Source: Candidatus Nitrosocosmicus sp. (GTDB taxonomy: Archaea > Thermoproteota > Nitrososphaeria > Nitrososphaerales > Nitrososphaeraceae). Taken from it: DNA of 46,634 nucleotides. The position numbers and the translations under genes were made by a program. The notes below the pieces were generated by a model that saw nothing but the letters and a program-made list of their open reading frames with translations, was not told the origin of the DNA and did no database searches. Every line of letters starts with the position of its first letter. Positions within the stretch are counted from its first letter, which is position 1. The DNA lies in NCBI GenBank assembly GCA_025934495.1, contig JAICXY010000014.1:1-46634 (forward strand), read 5' to 3'. Below are positions 1-8,729 of the stretch, in pieces.

Positions 1-694
1 AAGCACAATTTGCAGAGACATCCAAAAGATTGAAAGATTAATTAGAAAATGCATACCAATTCCACAGAAATTATATAACAAAACAAAGAGGCTTCGAACC
101 GCTGAAGAGGTAGAGAAATACTTTCCAGGATTTATTGCTTTCATTGATTCTACTACAGAACAACAAATACCAAAACCTATAGACAATAAAAGACGCAAGG
201 TATTCTATTCAGGCAAAAAGAAAAGACATACTGTAAAGACACAACTTATGGTTAACAACCACGGTATCATCATTCATAAATTAGGTTATAAAAAAGGAAG
301 AAGACATGACTATGACATCTATAAAGAGAATCATCCTGGTACTCCTAAAAAAGTTGTTAATGTATTTGACCTTGGATATTTAGGCGTAGAAACTGATTTC
401 TTAGAACAACAACTATCGTCCATACCAAATAGAAAGAAAAGAAATCTGGAACTGTCACAAGAAGAGAAAGAGTACAACATGAATCATTCTAAAAAAAGGA
501 TAGTGATAGAGCATACAATTTGCAGATTAAAAAAGTACAGGATAATGAGTCAGATATTCAGAAACAGGTTAAGAAAGTACGATAGAATATCCGATATAGT
601 TACAGGCTTAGTGAATTATAGAATAATAAATCATTATTAAAACACAAAAATCATGATAATATTATAGATTGTTTCTAATTATGCAAGAGATCTA
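1..694 (+). mobile_element. Right end of IS5-group insertion sequence
   Basis: The element comprises the transposase tail plus about 54 bases of non-coding end. It finishes in AATTATGCAAGAGATCTA (677-694). The same 18 bases occur exactly, as reverse complement, at 25655-25672 and 46399-46416, which marks them as the terminal repeat of this element family. The left end is outside the window. Confidence 0.8.
2..640 (+). CDS. IS5-group DDE transposase, C-terminal part (cut by window start)
   Basis: The reading frame is open from base 2, so the visible 212 residues are the C-terminal part of a longer transposase. An internal ATG at 248 opens a shorter 130-residue frame, but coding clearly begins upstream. 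DDE catalytic residues can be placed: the first Asp in FIDST (near base 154), the second in VFDLGYLG (near base 367), and the Glu in KKRIVIEHTICRLKKYR (near base 510). This arrangement fits the DDE_Tnp_4 type of IS5-group transposases. No stop or frameshift occurs in the visible part, so the copy may be intact outside the window. A related, non-identical copy lies inverted at the other end of the window. Confidence 0.85.
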   Translation, partial: STICRDIQKIERLIRKCIPIPQKLYNKTKRLRTAEEVEKYFPGFIAFIDSTTEQQIPKPIDNKRRKVFYSGKKKRHTVKTQLMVNNHGIIIHKLGYKKGRRHDYDIYKENHPGTPKKVVNVFDLGYLGVETDFLEQQLSSIPNRKKRNLELSQEEKEYNMNHSKKRIVIEHTICRLKKYRIMSQIFRNRLRKYDRISDIVTGLVNYRIINHY

Positions 695-1000
695 ATCTAT
701 TAAAATTCTTTTAATATGGGGTATCTTGACTATGACCAGTCTGGATAGCAATTTTTAAAAACAGTGATAATTTGTAAAATAGGTTCTTAAGTTAAGGGTT
801 CATTATATTATGTAAAAACCTGTGAAATGATCCTTTTAACCTTATACCATTAACTTTCAATTTGAACATCTTAAAATACCAAAAAATTGCCGGATTTTTA
901 CATATTGCATATTTATATATTCGGGAACGGACGGTTATCTTTACCTTATTTGGTCTTAAGCATTTAAATAGTAAAGTGTCTTTCTTACATTAGAATCCAG
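695..1000. other. Non-coding stretch after IS end
   Basis: This is AT-rich DNA between the IS end and a small secreted-protein gene. I see no gene, RNA or repeat in it. A promoter for the gene at 1001 should lie in its last 60 bases, but no single TATA box stands out. Confidence 0.4.
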
Positions 1001-1246
1001 TTGCAATTCCTATTGATTTTTGTTATTATATCCGCTTCTATAATTTTTGGATGTAGTATATTTGCCACCAGTTTTGTGTTATCTTACGCACAATTATCTA
1101 CTATTTCTAGCACTGTTCCTGCACCGGGGAATAATCACTCTGCTACTACTACCATTTCGAATTCTACCAATTCTTCTTCTCAAAAAACTACAAATGCGAG
1201 TAATGCTACATATCTAGGATACCATTATGAATACAATTTCTATTAG
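1001..1246 (+). CDS. Small secreted Ser/Thr/Asn-rich protein
   Basis: This frame encodes 81 residues from a TTG start. Residues 1-30 form one long hydrophobic segment (ISASIIFGCSIFATSFVLSYA) that looks like a signal peptide or membrane anchor. The rest is low in hydrophobic residues and rich in Ser, Thr and Asn, with several N-X-S/T sites (NHS, NST, NSS, NAS, NAT), so it could be an N-glycosylated surface peptide. A strong T-tract follows the stop, which supports a real transcription unit. No family is recognised. The small size and unusual start codon keep confidence moderate. Confidence 0.45.
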   Translation: MQFLLIFVIISASIIFGCSIFATSFVLSYAQLSTISSTVPAPGNNHSATTTISNSTNSSSQKTTNASNATYLGYHYEYNFY

Positions 1247-1281
1247 TTTTAATGTATAATGCTTTATAATTTCATCTAAAA

Positions 1282-1318
1282 TTTTTTTTCTTTTTTTCTT
1301 TTTCCATCTATTTTTTTA
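1282..1318 (+). terminator. T-tract terminator candidate
   Basis: Three runs of seven to eight T separated by single or few other bases begin 36 bases after the stop of the small secreted protein. Archaeal RNA polymerase terminates at such U-tracts without a hairpin. Confidence 0.5.
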
Positions 1319-2104
1319 TAATCTAACCTAAAGATTATATTTTTATAAAAGATAGAATAATTATTAAATAATTTGGCAATGTATAATGAATTATATTAAG
1401 ATAAACAACAAAAAGATGTAGAAAAGCACTACCTATTACACTAATATACCATGAGGAAAATATTGGTATTTAAGATGAAGGATTAAGGAAAAACTATTGA
1501 CATTGTGATTCGTGGAGGTATTACTCTATTGCAATTTCATACCAAAGATTTCGATACTTGCGGGGAAAACAACATGATGACTGTTTGCACATAGCATATG
1601 TTTTTTCTCTTCCTCAAATAAATGAATTTAAAAAACGCGGTAAATTACAATAATTATACTTCTTTTATCAAGAAGTATGGAGTATAAAGTTAGGTAAAAG
1701 GGGCTCTTAGCTGCTATGAAAACACAAAAGTACATTCTCTTTTAAAATATTGGTGATCTTTCTGACACTATTTTTATTATATATATTACATCCACTTGCT
1801 GCTGATTGCTTGTCATAGTTAAGAATGGCATTTGAAGCTGTTACGGTAGATAAACAAACACAATATTATTTTACAAGAAAAATAGTATACATTTTCATCC
1901 ATCGATGAAAATCTCGTTGTATATGAGTACTCTTTAATATCTTGTTTAGCCATCTTTGAATATATTTTTCATTTTAATTTAGTTCTCAAATATGACCATC
2001 TAGGGTCAGGAAGTGCATAGGCAGTGGTGTAGAGAATACTATTCTTTTATTTACCGTGTTCTAATTTGTGTAGCTTTTGTTTGTACATGTATCTATAAGT
2101 TTGA
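1319..2104. other. Long stretch without recognisable gene
   Basis: Nearly 800 bases contain no frame with convincing coding character on either strand. The position beside an IS110 relic suggests degraded mobile-element or island DNA, but no family can be read here. Confidence 0.4.
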
Positions 2105-2925
2105 TTCTAGTTGGCATTTTCAAATAATAACATTATTTCTTTAGCTGTTGTTGTTGCTATAACTATTGCTTTAGCATGGCCTTTCCTATTTTCTTATTTT
2201 ATCATAAAATATTCAGATGATCATCATTTTTATACCACAGTAGTAAGTGCATATCGGATAAGTATCCATCATCTTAATCAAGATGGTGAATCTTGTTTTT
2301 ATTTTCACCTTTTTCTTTTTTTTTGCTTCGGATGATTCTCTAATAGAAGGAATTAACCCGCATAACTTACTAGTTTCCATTCATGGTGTGGAACTCCGTC
2401 TTACATCAACTATTTCTGGAGATATTGGCATAGCAATAAAGAATACATCTATTCCTGTTATACTGATAATGATTTTAACGTCTTTATCATCCAATAATAT
2501 ATACAGATAATACTTCTTGAATATTTCTTTTGATTGATTACCGATATACTATATTGAAGTGTCGAGGATAATCTTATCTACTAGTGTAAGCTGGTATGAT
2601 GGCGACCTTGAGTACTTTATTCCTGATCTACTATTGAATATGCCAGTTAAATTGATTTGATAAGCATATTTACCAATGAGGATATTTGAATGTACTTTGT
2701 TTACCAATTTTATCTTGGTTCTAGACTTGGTTATTCTGTGTGTCTAACGAAACTTCTTCTATCTCCATCTTTGCTCTTTGTTATATACAATTCATATATC
2801 AAATCTATTCGCAGTTCGCCAAAGGGGAATTCATCAAGTATCCTCCCATTGTCATCTTTAAGCGTTGCTTTACACTTTCTCTTTTCTTTTATATCTATTC
2901 CAAGATGATTTCGTAATTTTTCATT
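2105..2925 (-). pseudogene. Decayed IS110-family recombinase
   Basis: Read on the minus strand with frame changes and stops, the region recovers both ends of an IS110-type DEDD recombinase. The RuvC-like N-terminus reads LGIDIKEKRKCKATLKDDNG (about 2917-2855), with the first catalytic Asp in GID. The C-terminal Transposase_20 region reads ISITGIDVF, then PEIVDV, then KLCGLIPSIRESSE (about 2470-2330). The tail has HAKAIVIATTTAKEIMLLF (about 2185-2125). The central part carries several stops. The frames open on the plus strand over this region are antisense by-products. Family assignment is firm from the recovered order of motifs, and exact boundaries are not. Confidence 0.75.
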
Positions 2926-3265
2926 TCCTATTATTTATAATTTGACTTTACAGGCAACGGCATACATATCCATCCACCCTCTTGGGGAGTTTGACAGCAG
3001 ATGCTTGGTAATATATAGTTCAGTTAGAGCCTCGCTCTTATACAGAGGAGGAGCATGTAAATTGAACCTAACCAACATACAAATTAGAATATTACAAGAT
3101 TTTTATGTCGCCAGAGCTGTAGCAGTAGTGATCTCATTTTTCATAATACGTTTCTCCTTTATTCTTTCTGTGATTAGACCGTCAGATTATTATATTTAAG
3201 ATAACGGCTACAGAAACAATATTATATTTATTGTACCGCTAACTACCTTATTGGGATAGAGAAGA
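2926..3265. other. Upstream flank of the IS110 relic; no gene assigned
   Basis: This lies upstream of the minus-strand IS110 relic, where active IS110 elements carry their left end and bridge RNA. Two short hairpin-forming stretches are visible (GAGCCTCGCTC near 3028, and a CTC/GAG hairpin near 2980). A plus-strand frame of 85 residues spans 2942-3199 but has no family resemblance. I regard the stretch as probable element remnant. Confidence 0.3.
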
Positions 3266-3694
3266 GTGACGATAGAGCTATCAGTAGGTGCAATAATTAG
3301 ATTCAAGACTAATGAACAAAACAATAAGGATCATTCTGAATTTCTTCTCTTGAGAAATAAACGAGGATTTTGGGGATTTCCTCAAGGACATAAAGAAAAG
3401 GGAGAAAATGAAATTCAAACACTTGAACGGGAAGTGTATGAAGAAACTGGGATAATAGATTTAGACATCCATCAGTATATAGGTAAAATTCAATATAAGT
3501 ATTTCAGAGCCGATGGAATTCGATCAGAGAAAGAGGTAAAGTTCTACTTTGCTACTACCTATACAAGAGAGGTTATTATATCTAATGAACACGAAGATTT
3601 TAAATGGACCAATTATTTAGATGCCTTGTCTTTGCTGGATCATCGTCAATTAAAGTCAATTATATTGAAGGGTCGAAGAAAAGGACTCTATTAA
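3266..3694 (+). CDS. Nudix hydrolase, Ap4A-hydrolase-like
   Basis: This 142-residue protein from a GTG start is a complete small Nudix domain. The Nudix box is canonical: G41, E47, R55, E56, E59, E60 and G62 fit GX5EX7REUXEEXGU and would bind Mg2+ for pyrophosphate hydrolysis. The preceding RNKRGFWGFPQGH resembles the substrate-side segment of asymmetric dinucleoside tetraphosphate (Ap4A) hydrolases, so cleavage of Ap4A or similar house-cleaning is the best guess. The exact substrate cannot be read from sequence. The gene stands alone on the plus strand, more than 300 bases from its neighbours. Confidence 0.85.
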   Translation: MTIELSVGAIIRFKTNEQNNKDHSEFLLLRNKRGFWGFPQGHKEKGENEIQTLEREVYEETGIIDLDIHQYIGKIQYKYFRADGIRSEKEVKFYFATTYTREVIISNEHEDFKWTNYLDALSLLDHRQLKSIILKGRRKGLY

Positions 3695-4012
3695 TAAAGG
3701 CTAAAAGCCTATATCGTTGCTCTATTATATGCCATCCACCCACTAAATTATGTATACACACTATAATTCCAATTTGATTTATACTATATATTTTTCATTT
3801 TTATATATGAATTAATATGTATATTATATTATTCCATTATAAAAGAGGTTATTAATGATTACTGATTATCTGCTTATTGCGGCTTATCAAATTTCTATCA
3901 AAAACTTGATTCATGTATATCTCTGTGTATTTTTTTTATATTAGGTGTGTATGTAGGATTGTATGGTGTCCTACTCGGCATACTCTAAATGCTATGAAAA
4001 TAATTTTATACT
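3695..4012. other. Intergenic stretch, nothing recognised
   Basis: AT-rich DNA between the Nudix gene and the promoter region of the radical SAM gene. No gene or RNA is visible. Confidence 0.4.
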
Positions 4013-4024
4013 CTCTTATAATAG
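4013..4024 (+). promoter_or_regulatory. TATA box of the radical SAM gene
   Basis: CTTATAATAG sits centred about 29 bases before the ATG at 4049. That spacing fits an archaeal promoter producing a leaderless or nearly leaderless mRNA; no Shine-Dalgarno sequence is seen before the ATG. Confidence 0.45.
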
Positions 4025-4048
4025 TTATTAGAGGATAGCGATTATAGA

Positions 4049-5623
4049 ATGATATCAGGCAAAAGAATTGTTTTAACTGCTGATCGTAGTTTAATGACAA
4101 ATTATCGAGGTAATTTCCTTTATGGCTTTATTGCATGTGGTCCATACGAGCTTGTTCCTGAATTTGTTTTTGATAAACTTTTTTGTCCCAGTGTAGAGAC
4201 AGTAAAAAGTACTGGTGAAATAAAAGTTGCTCAGTGTGGACTACGAAGAATTGAAAGCGCTCTGCTTCAAGAATATTCTCCAAATGATATTTTTTTAGCT
4301 CATCCTGAAATGCTGGATAAATGTATAGGGCCTGAAACAAAAGTAGTGGGTATTAATGTAATGGACCCATTGGGTATGGCTCCTGTAACTACTACGATGT
4401 CACCTGAAAAGTTATCTTATGTGGCAATGAAATTTAAAAAAATGTGTGCTTCTATTATACAGCTAAAGAAAAAATATAATTTTAAGGTTGTAGTTGGAGG
4501 TAATGGTTCATGGGAACTAGCAAAACCTGAAAGAATGAAAATTCATGGAATAGATACAGTTGTTATTGGGGAAGCTGATGAATTAGCGCTTGATCTTTTC
4601 CATGATTTGGAAGCAGGTGATGCACCAGAACTATTGCATACTTTTGTTAGAAATATTGAAAATATTCCTATGGTCAGGGGACCAACAATAAATTCTTTGA
4701 TTGAAGCTATGCGAGGTTGTGGTAGAGGATGTGATTTTTGTGATGTAAACAAACGTTCTAAAAAAGATATTCCTCTGAGCCGACTTCAAGATGAAGCTAA
4801 AATAAATCTTAAATACGGATTTGATTCCATATGGCTTCAGTCAGATGAAATGTTACTATATGGCTGTGACAATAAAGATTTTATTCCAAATCAAGATGCA
4901 ATATTGGATGTTTGGAAAGGATTAAAATCAATTGGTGCAAATTTTATAGGGACAACTCATATGACATTATCTGCAGTTGCATCTTCACCTGATTTAATCA
5001 AAAAAATTTCCCTTGTTAATGATATGGAAAATAATGGTAGATGGCTTGCAACGAATTTGGGTGTGGAAACTGTTGCCCCAAGAATGGTAAAAAAACACCT
5101 AGGTGTAAAAACTAAACCCTTTCAACCGGAAGAGTGGGGCTCGGTTGTAAGGGAGGGTTGTAAAATATTAAATAGCAATCATTGGTTTCCTGCATTGACA
5201 TTGATTATTGGTTGGCCTGATGAAACTCCTGATGAAACACAATATACTATTGATTTGATACAAGATTTTAGACAAATGAATATGAGGGGTTTAGTGGCTC
5301 CGTTGTTATATCAGGATTTCTCTGAAAAAAATTCAATGCATTTTGGAAATCTGAATGAATCGCAATTTGCACTTTTTTGGACATGTTGGCAACATAATCT
5401 TAGAGTGATCGATCAAATTATTCCAATAATTATTAGAAATAAATCATATGGCCCGGCAATGAAAGTATTTATGGCTATGTTGATAAAAGCAGGCACTTGG
5501 GCTATTATGAAATATTTACGAGGATTATCTAAAGGTCTTTTTGATGGTAAACCTGCTGAAGATATTGTTGCAAAATTTGTAAAGCCCCGCTCTGTTACCG
5601 CACCAATGCCGCCAAAACTTTAA
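4049..5623 (+). CDS. B12-binding-type radical SAM protein, candidate GDGT ring synthase (Grs)
   Basis: This 524-residue protein has an N-terminal Rossmann-like region (residues 95-185, with VVGINVMDPLG and VVVGGNGSWELA) of the B12-binding type. A radical SAM core follows, with the [4Fe-4S] motif CGRGCDFC (C224, C228, C231; CX3CX2C). Later motifs include NLGVETVAPRMV and LTLIIGWPDETPDE, typical of the archaeal COG1032 group. Known members with this layout include the Sulfolobus ring synthases GrsA/GrsB, which close cyclopentane rings in tetraether lipids, and thaumarchaea make such rings in crenarchaeol. That role is inference; other B12 radical SAM enzymes, including methyltransferases, share the layout. 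A ferredoxin-reductase-like gene lies convergently downstream. Confidence 0.85.
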   Translation: MISGKRIVLTADRSLMTNYRGNFLYGFIACGPYELVPEFVFDKLFCPSVETVKSTGEIKVAQCGLRRIESALLQEYSPNDIFLAHPEMLDKCIGPETKVVGINVMDPLGMAPVTTTMSPEKLSYVAMKFKKMCASIIQLKKKYNFKVVVGGNGSWELAKPERMKIHGIDTVVIGEADELALDLFHDLEAGDAPELLHTFVRNIENIPMVRGPTINSLIEAMRGCGRGCDFCDVNKRSKKDIPLSRLQDEAKINLKYGFDSIWLQSDEMLLYGCDNKDFIPNQDAILDVWKGLKSIGANFIGTTHMTLSAVASSPDLIKKISLVNDMENNGRWLATNLGVETVAPRMVKKHLGVKTKPFQPEEWGSVVREGCKILNSNHWFPALTLIIGWPDETPDETQYTIDLIQDFRQMNMRGLVAPLLYQDFSEKNSMHFGNLNESQFALFWTCWQHNLRVIDQIIPIIIRNKSYGPAMKVFMAMLIKAGTWAIMKYLRGLSKGLFDGKPAEDIVAKFVKPRSVTAPMPPKL

Positions 5624-5662
5624 TTTTTTTCAGATTGCCAAAACTTTTTTAATTTTTTTTTT
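5624..5662. terminator. T-tracts after the radical SAM gene
   Basis: Runs of seven, six and nine-plus T follow the stop within 40 bases, a good archaeal U-tract terminator for the plus-strand gene. The convergent small gene on the minus strand ends about 80 bases further on. Confidence 0.5.
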
Positions 5663-5739
5663 AATAGGCCTATAAAACAAATAAAAAAATAAATGGTATA
5701 GTTATTTAATTAAAAACATAGTTAATTAAAAAAATACCT

Positions 5740-6078
5740 TTATTGTTTTTGTTTAGCTAATTCCTCTAAAGCTGCATCAGCGAGTGTATCTCTAACTGGA
5801 TTTATTGCTATGAAATAATTTTTATCTGCTCTTTCTACTGCTGTTACTAATTTGTGTTTTTTTGTAGACAGATCAAATTCATACATTCCACGATCAAGCT
5901 TGCCTTTTGTATAGATCATCAATAGAACCTCTCCAGAAATAGGTGTAATAGGTACCATGGAGAAAATATGCTCTTTATATGAACTTATAGGGAGCACTTG
6001 TTTCATATATGGTGCAACAGAAACCAAATAAATCAAAACGTCTTCTATAGTTTCAAATTCTTCATACTCAAATTTCAT
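5740..6078 (-). CDS. Conserved-looking hypothetical protein, 112 aa
   Basis: This is a soluble 112-residue protein with mixed alpha/beta character and balanced charge, an acidic N-terminus (KFEYEEFETIED) and a Lys/Gln-rich end. I do not recognise a family or catalytic motif. It lies 59 bases downstream of the flavoprotein gene on the same strand, so the two may form a transcription unit and act together. The composition, ATG start and absence of low complexity make a real gene likely. Confidence 0.65.
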   Translation of the reverse strand: MKFEYEEFETIEDVLIYLVSVAPYMKQVLPISSYKEHIFSMVPITPISGEVLLMIYTKGKLDRGMYEFDLSTKKHKLVTAVERADKNYFIAINPVRDTLADAALEELAKQKQ

Positions 6079-6137
6079 TTAACTTATAAACTATAATTAG
6101 GATAAATAAACTTTATAATAAAATAGATGGGATATTG

Positions 6138-6980
6138 TTATCCATAAGATTCAAACTTTACATCAAAAGTTCCATCTTTCCTTTTTTTTCTCTCTGTAAC
6201 AAATCCTTTGGGTACAAGTGAATCTAATACTCCATCCACCGTCCCTTGCCATCCGCATACATAAAACGATGTATTCTCGGGAGTTATGGATTCTCCAACT
6301 AATTCCTCTAAAGGTGATTTGTCTTTACCTGCCTTTGGTCTTAGAAATGATTCTACTCTTCCTTTATGGCCACTCCATGATCTGTTAAACCATTCTTGAG
6401 GTCTACTTATGCTTGCTCTATAACGGAAATTCCAGTTATCTTTTCCCTTATCAAGGCTTTCGTTTTCTAGATTTGTTAATAGATCTCTATAGCTTAATTC
6501 ATCGACATAACTAGCTCCATGTAAAACTACGATTTCTCTTTTACTTCCAATTGCTTTTAGATGCAAAGTATATGATATAAATGGGGCTAGACCTGTACCT
6601 CCACCTATTAATACCATTCTTCTATTATCGGGAGAACCTGTAGCCATTTTTTCATTTATTGTAAAAATTCCAGTGGGTTTAACCCAAAGTACCTCATCTC
6701 CTTCTCTTTTGTCAAATACCTGTGTGGTAAGTCTTCCGGGAACTGGTTTTTTGACCCATCTTAATATTAATTCAAAATGCTTTTTTTGTTGAGGCGGTGA
6801 TGCAATAGAATATGCTCTTCTAATAATTTTTTTTTCACTTGGAACATTTACGCCTAGTGTTACAAATTGCCCTGGTTTAAAATCAGGAACCTGGCCTTCA
6901 TTTGGTTTTATACGGAAAATTGCAAGATCCTCTTTTAAAACACTAATATATGAAATTGTTGCCTTATTATCAACTACCAT
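6138..6980 (-). CDS. Ferredoxin/flavodoxin-NADP+ reductase-like FAD oxidoreductase
   Basis: This 280-residue flavoprotein belongs to the ferredoxin-NADP reductase superfamily. The FAD-binding barrel carries FKPGQFVTLGV and the RRAYSIASPP motif (about residues 54-63), whose Arg and Ser contact FAD. The pyridine-nucleotide domain has GGGTGLAPFISY (about 126-137) and a late FYVCGWQGTVDGV. It would pass electrons between NAD(P)H and an iron-sulfur or flavin partner in the cytoplasm. Some proteins of this fold are oxygenase or sulfide-dehydrogenase subunits, but no iron-sulfur site is present here. It is convergent with the B12 radical SAM gene, which needs a one-electron donor; a link is possible but unproved. 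Confidence 0.85.
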   Translation of the reverse strand: MVVDNKATISYISVLKEDLAIFRIKPNEGQVPDFKPGQFVTLGVNVPSEKKIIRRAYSIASPPQQKKHFELILRWVKKPVPGRLTTQVFDKREGDEVLWVKPTGIFTINEKMATGSPDNRRMVLIGGGTGLAPFISYTLHLKAIGSKREIVVLHGASYVDELSYRDLLTNLENESLDKGKDNWNFRYRASISRPQEWFNRSWSGHKGRVESFLRPKAGKDKSPLEELVGESITPENTSFYVCGWQGTVDGVLDSLVPKGFVTERKKRKDGTFDVKFESYG

Positions 6981-7306
6981 GACAATCAGTGTTTTAAGTT
7001 AGGATAGTTAAATATTTTGTTTTGTTCTGTTTATATTTACTTAAAAATTTGTGATTGCTTTATTTTTTTATTAAAATGTTAAAGATCGAGATGTTTTTTA
7101 TACAACTTGATTGATCTTATTTATAATATTTTCTTTTTTTTAAAAAAGAATAGTTAAAATAAAAAACAAATTTATTTATAATAAAAGAACTTTTGAAATT
7201 CGTCATATATGACAATAAACCATTATTATTTCAAACGATATCAATATAAATTAAAATAAACTGATGCCATCAAGTAATGACTATGTGCCTCTTATTTGAC
7301 CACTGT
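6981..7306. other. Intergenic stretch, nothing recognised
   Basis: About 330 bases of very AT-rich sequence, including a short inverted A/T motif near 7130-7150 (TTCTTTTTTTTAAAAAAGAA-like). It probably contains the promoter of the flavoprotein gene at its left end and a terminator for the small minus-strand gene at its right end. Confidence 0.35.
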
Positions 7307-7438
7307 TCATTTATATTTTTTCATAATATTGTAGTATGGCGAAGCTTTGTGCCTTTCAATACATTTTTGACATATGGATTTATCTCCATATTTTTGATGA
7401 CATTGGCAATCACAAATAGACTTTATATCTGATTCCAA
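7307..7438 (-). CDS. Tiny Cys-rich zinc-finger-like protein, 43 aa
   Basis: A minus-strand frame from a TTG at 7436-7438 to a TGA at 7307-7309 encodes 43 residues. The potential metal ligands are dense: C9, C11, C13 and H14 in CDCQCH, then C23 and C26 in CQKC, followed by H30. The C-terminus is basic (MKKYK). The spacing C-X-C-X-C-H-X8-C-X2-C-X3-H suggests one structural zinc site, though I cannot name a family. The TTG is the first usable start after the in-frame stop. It is divergent from the gene at 7534. Chance is possible at this length, but this Cys/His pattern is unlikely in random AT-rich DNA. Confidence 0.5.
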   Translation of the reverse strand: MESDIKSICDCQCHQKYGDKSICQKCIERHKASPYYNIMKKYK

Positions 7439-7495
7439 ATAATTATACTAAAAATTCAATGAAATATAATGCTTTTTTAATTTGTTCGAACTAAA

Positions 7496-7510
7496 AAAGG
7501 TTTATAATCT
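7496..7510 (+). promoter_or_regulatory. TATA box before the gene at 7534
   Basis: AAAGGTTTATAATC contains a TATA box whose centre lies about 30 bases before the ATG at 7534, preceded by a purine-rich BRE-like AAAAAGG. This fits a leaderless transcript. Confidence 0.45.
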
Positions 7511-7533
7511 TTTTGTAAAATATCTGGTTTGAG

Positions 7534-8109
7534 ATGAATAGTTTAATTGATGATATATTTTCAAATGTGGTTTTATCATCTAAATCTTGTTCAAAGCTTT
7601 TAGAAAATGATGGAATTTCTTCAAGAATTTTTTTATTAAGAGGTTTTGACAATAAAAAAATAATTAACTTTAAAGATGTAAAAACCTTGAGAAACAAAAT
7701 TCCTTCATCAGGGCTAGCTATAACTATAGTTAAAAATTTTGATGAATATCAATATATTATTTGTAATTATATTCCAAAATTAAATGATAACAATTTCTTT
7801 AAAATTAAATTTCAAAAGATTCGTATACTTATTTTTTTATTCTTTTACAGTTTTTCAAAAATCATTGTGGATAAAGGTCCTTACACCATTGATGAATGGA
7901 TCAAAGAAGCTAATTCGTTGTTGATGGAAACATCTCAAATTATTTTGGATTATCGTGAATCGATGAAAAATGCTGGTGCCCCTGGTTTAAATTCTAACCA
8001 AATTCTAAATCAAAATGATAAGTTAAAGAAAGATTACTTTAACTATTTTGAAATGAGTGAAGATAAAATAGATAAAATACTTTATTCAATATATGGTATA
8101 AATACTTGA
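7534..8109 (+). CDS. Hypothetical protein, 191 aa
   Basis: This 191-residue protein has no family I recognise. It has an alpha/beta-looking first half (FLLRGFDNKKIINFKDVKTLRNKI). A hydrophobic stretch (IRILIFLFFYSFSKIIV, about residues 100-116) could be a membrane-associated or buried helix. The helical C-terminal third is rich in Asp, Asn and Lys. A clear TATA box lies at leaderless distance. Neighbours on both sides are on the opposite strand, so it is its own transcription unit. A minus-strand frame over its first part is a shadow. Confidence 0.65.
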   Translation: MNSLIDDIFSNVVLSSKSCSKLLENDGISSRIFLLRGFDNKKIINFKDVKTLRNKIPSSGLAITIVKNFDEYQYIICNYIPKLNDNNFFKIKFQKIRILIFLFFYSFSKIIVDKGPYTIDEWIKEANSLLMETSQIILDYRESMKNAGAPGLNSNQILNQNDKLKKDYFNYFEMSEDKIDKILYSIYGINT

Positions 8110-8128
8110 ATTACAAGTTTGCTTTTAT

Positions 8129-8641
8129 TTATTGATCTATAGATTTGAAAAAGTCTAAAACTTCCTTGCTATGACCTGCAGGTTTAACCTTTTGAAATAT
8201 TTTTATTATTTTACCTTTTTTATCAATCAGAAATGTTGTCCTGTTTACACCATAGTATTCTTTTCCCATGAATTTTTTTAATCCATATACACCATATTTT
8301 TTTGATATTATATTATTTTTATCCGATACTAACATGTATGGAATGTTCATTTTTTCTCTAAATTTCAAATGCGATTCTTGAGAATCGGGACTTATGCCAA
8401 TAATTTCTATTTCGTTTTCTTTAAACTTTTTATAATTTTCCGTAAATTCTTCTGCTTGCAGTGTACAGCCGGGAGTAAAATCTTTAGGATAAAAGTAAAT
8501 TACTATATTTTCTTTTCCTAAAATTTCATCCAGCTCATATTTTTTTTCTTCTGGATTAAAAAAACTAAAACTAAAGGGTTTATCTCCTTCTTTGACAATT
8601 ATATGCTCCTCCTCATCCATAATTTCATTAGATTTAGACAT
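8129..8641 (-). CDS. bcp: Peroxiredoxin, BCP/thiol peroxidase type
   Basis: This 170-residue protein is a full AhpC/TSA-fold peroxiredoxin of the bacterioferritin-comigratory (BCP/PrxQ) type. It reduces hydrogen peroxide and organic peroxides with thioredoxin-like reductants in the cytoplasm. The peroxidatic cysteine is C59 in PKDFTPGCTLQAEEF (PXXXTXXC). No cysteine follows five residues later, where many BCPs have the resolving Cys, so it probably works as a 1-Cys or partner-dependent enzyme. The GKIIKIFQKVKPAGHSKEVL tail is typical. About 20 charged residues precede the domain. The TlpA-like protein gene lies 88 bases upstream on the same strand and could supply reducing power. Confidence 0.92.
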   Translation of the reverse strand: MSKSNEIMDEEEHIIVKEGDKPFSFSFFNPEEKKYELDEILGKENIVIYFYPKDFTPGCTLQAEEFTENYKKFKENEIEIIGISPDSQESHLKFREKMNIPYMLVSDKNNIISKKYGVYGLKKFMGKEYYGVNRTTFLIDKKGKIIKIFQKVKPAGHSKEVLDFFKSIDQ

Positions 8642-8729
8642 GATATCATATTATAGATAAAAGAATAAAAATAAAAATTCTCCTTTTTTTTTCAATTGAA
8701 TATTGTTAAACTTGGAAAACGAATGTTTT

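Noticed and set aside
2111-2908. Three short plus-strand frames of 72-75 residues
   Set aside because: They lie antisense to the IS110 relic; the minus strand carries the recognisable recombinase motifs.
2942-3199. 85-residue plus-strand frame
   Set aside because: No family resemblance, TTG start, and position at the upstream end of a decayed IS110 element; better explained as element remnant.
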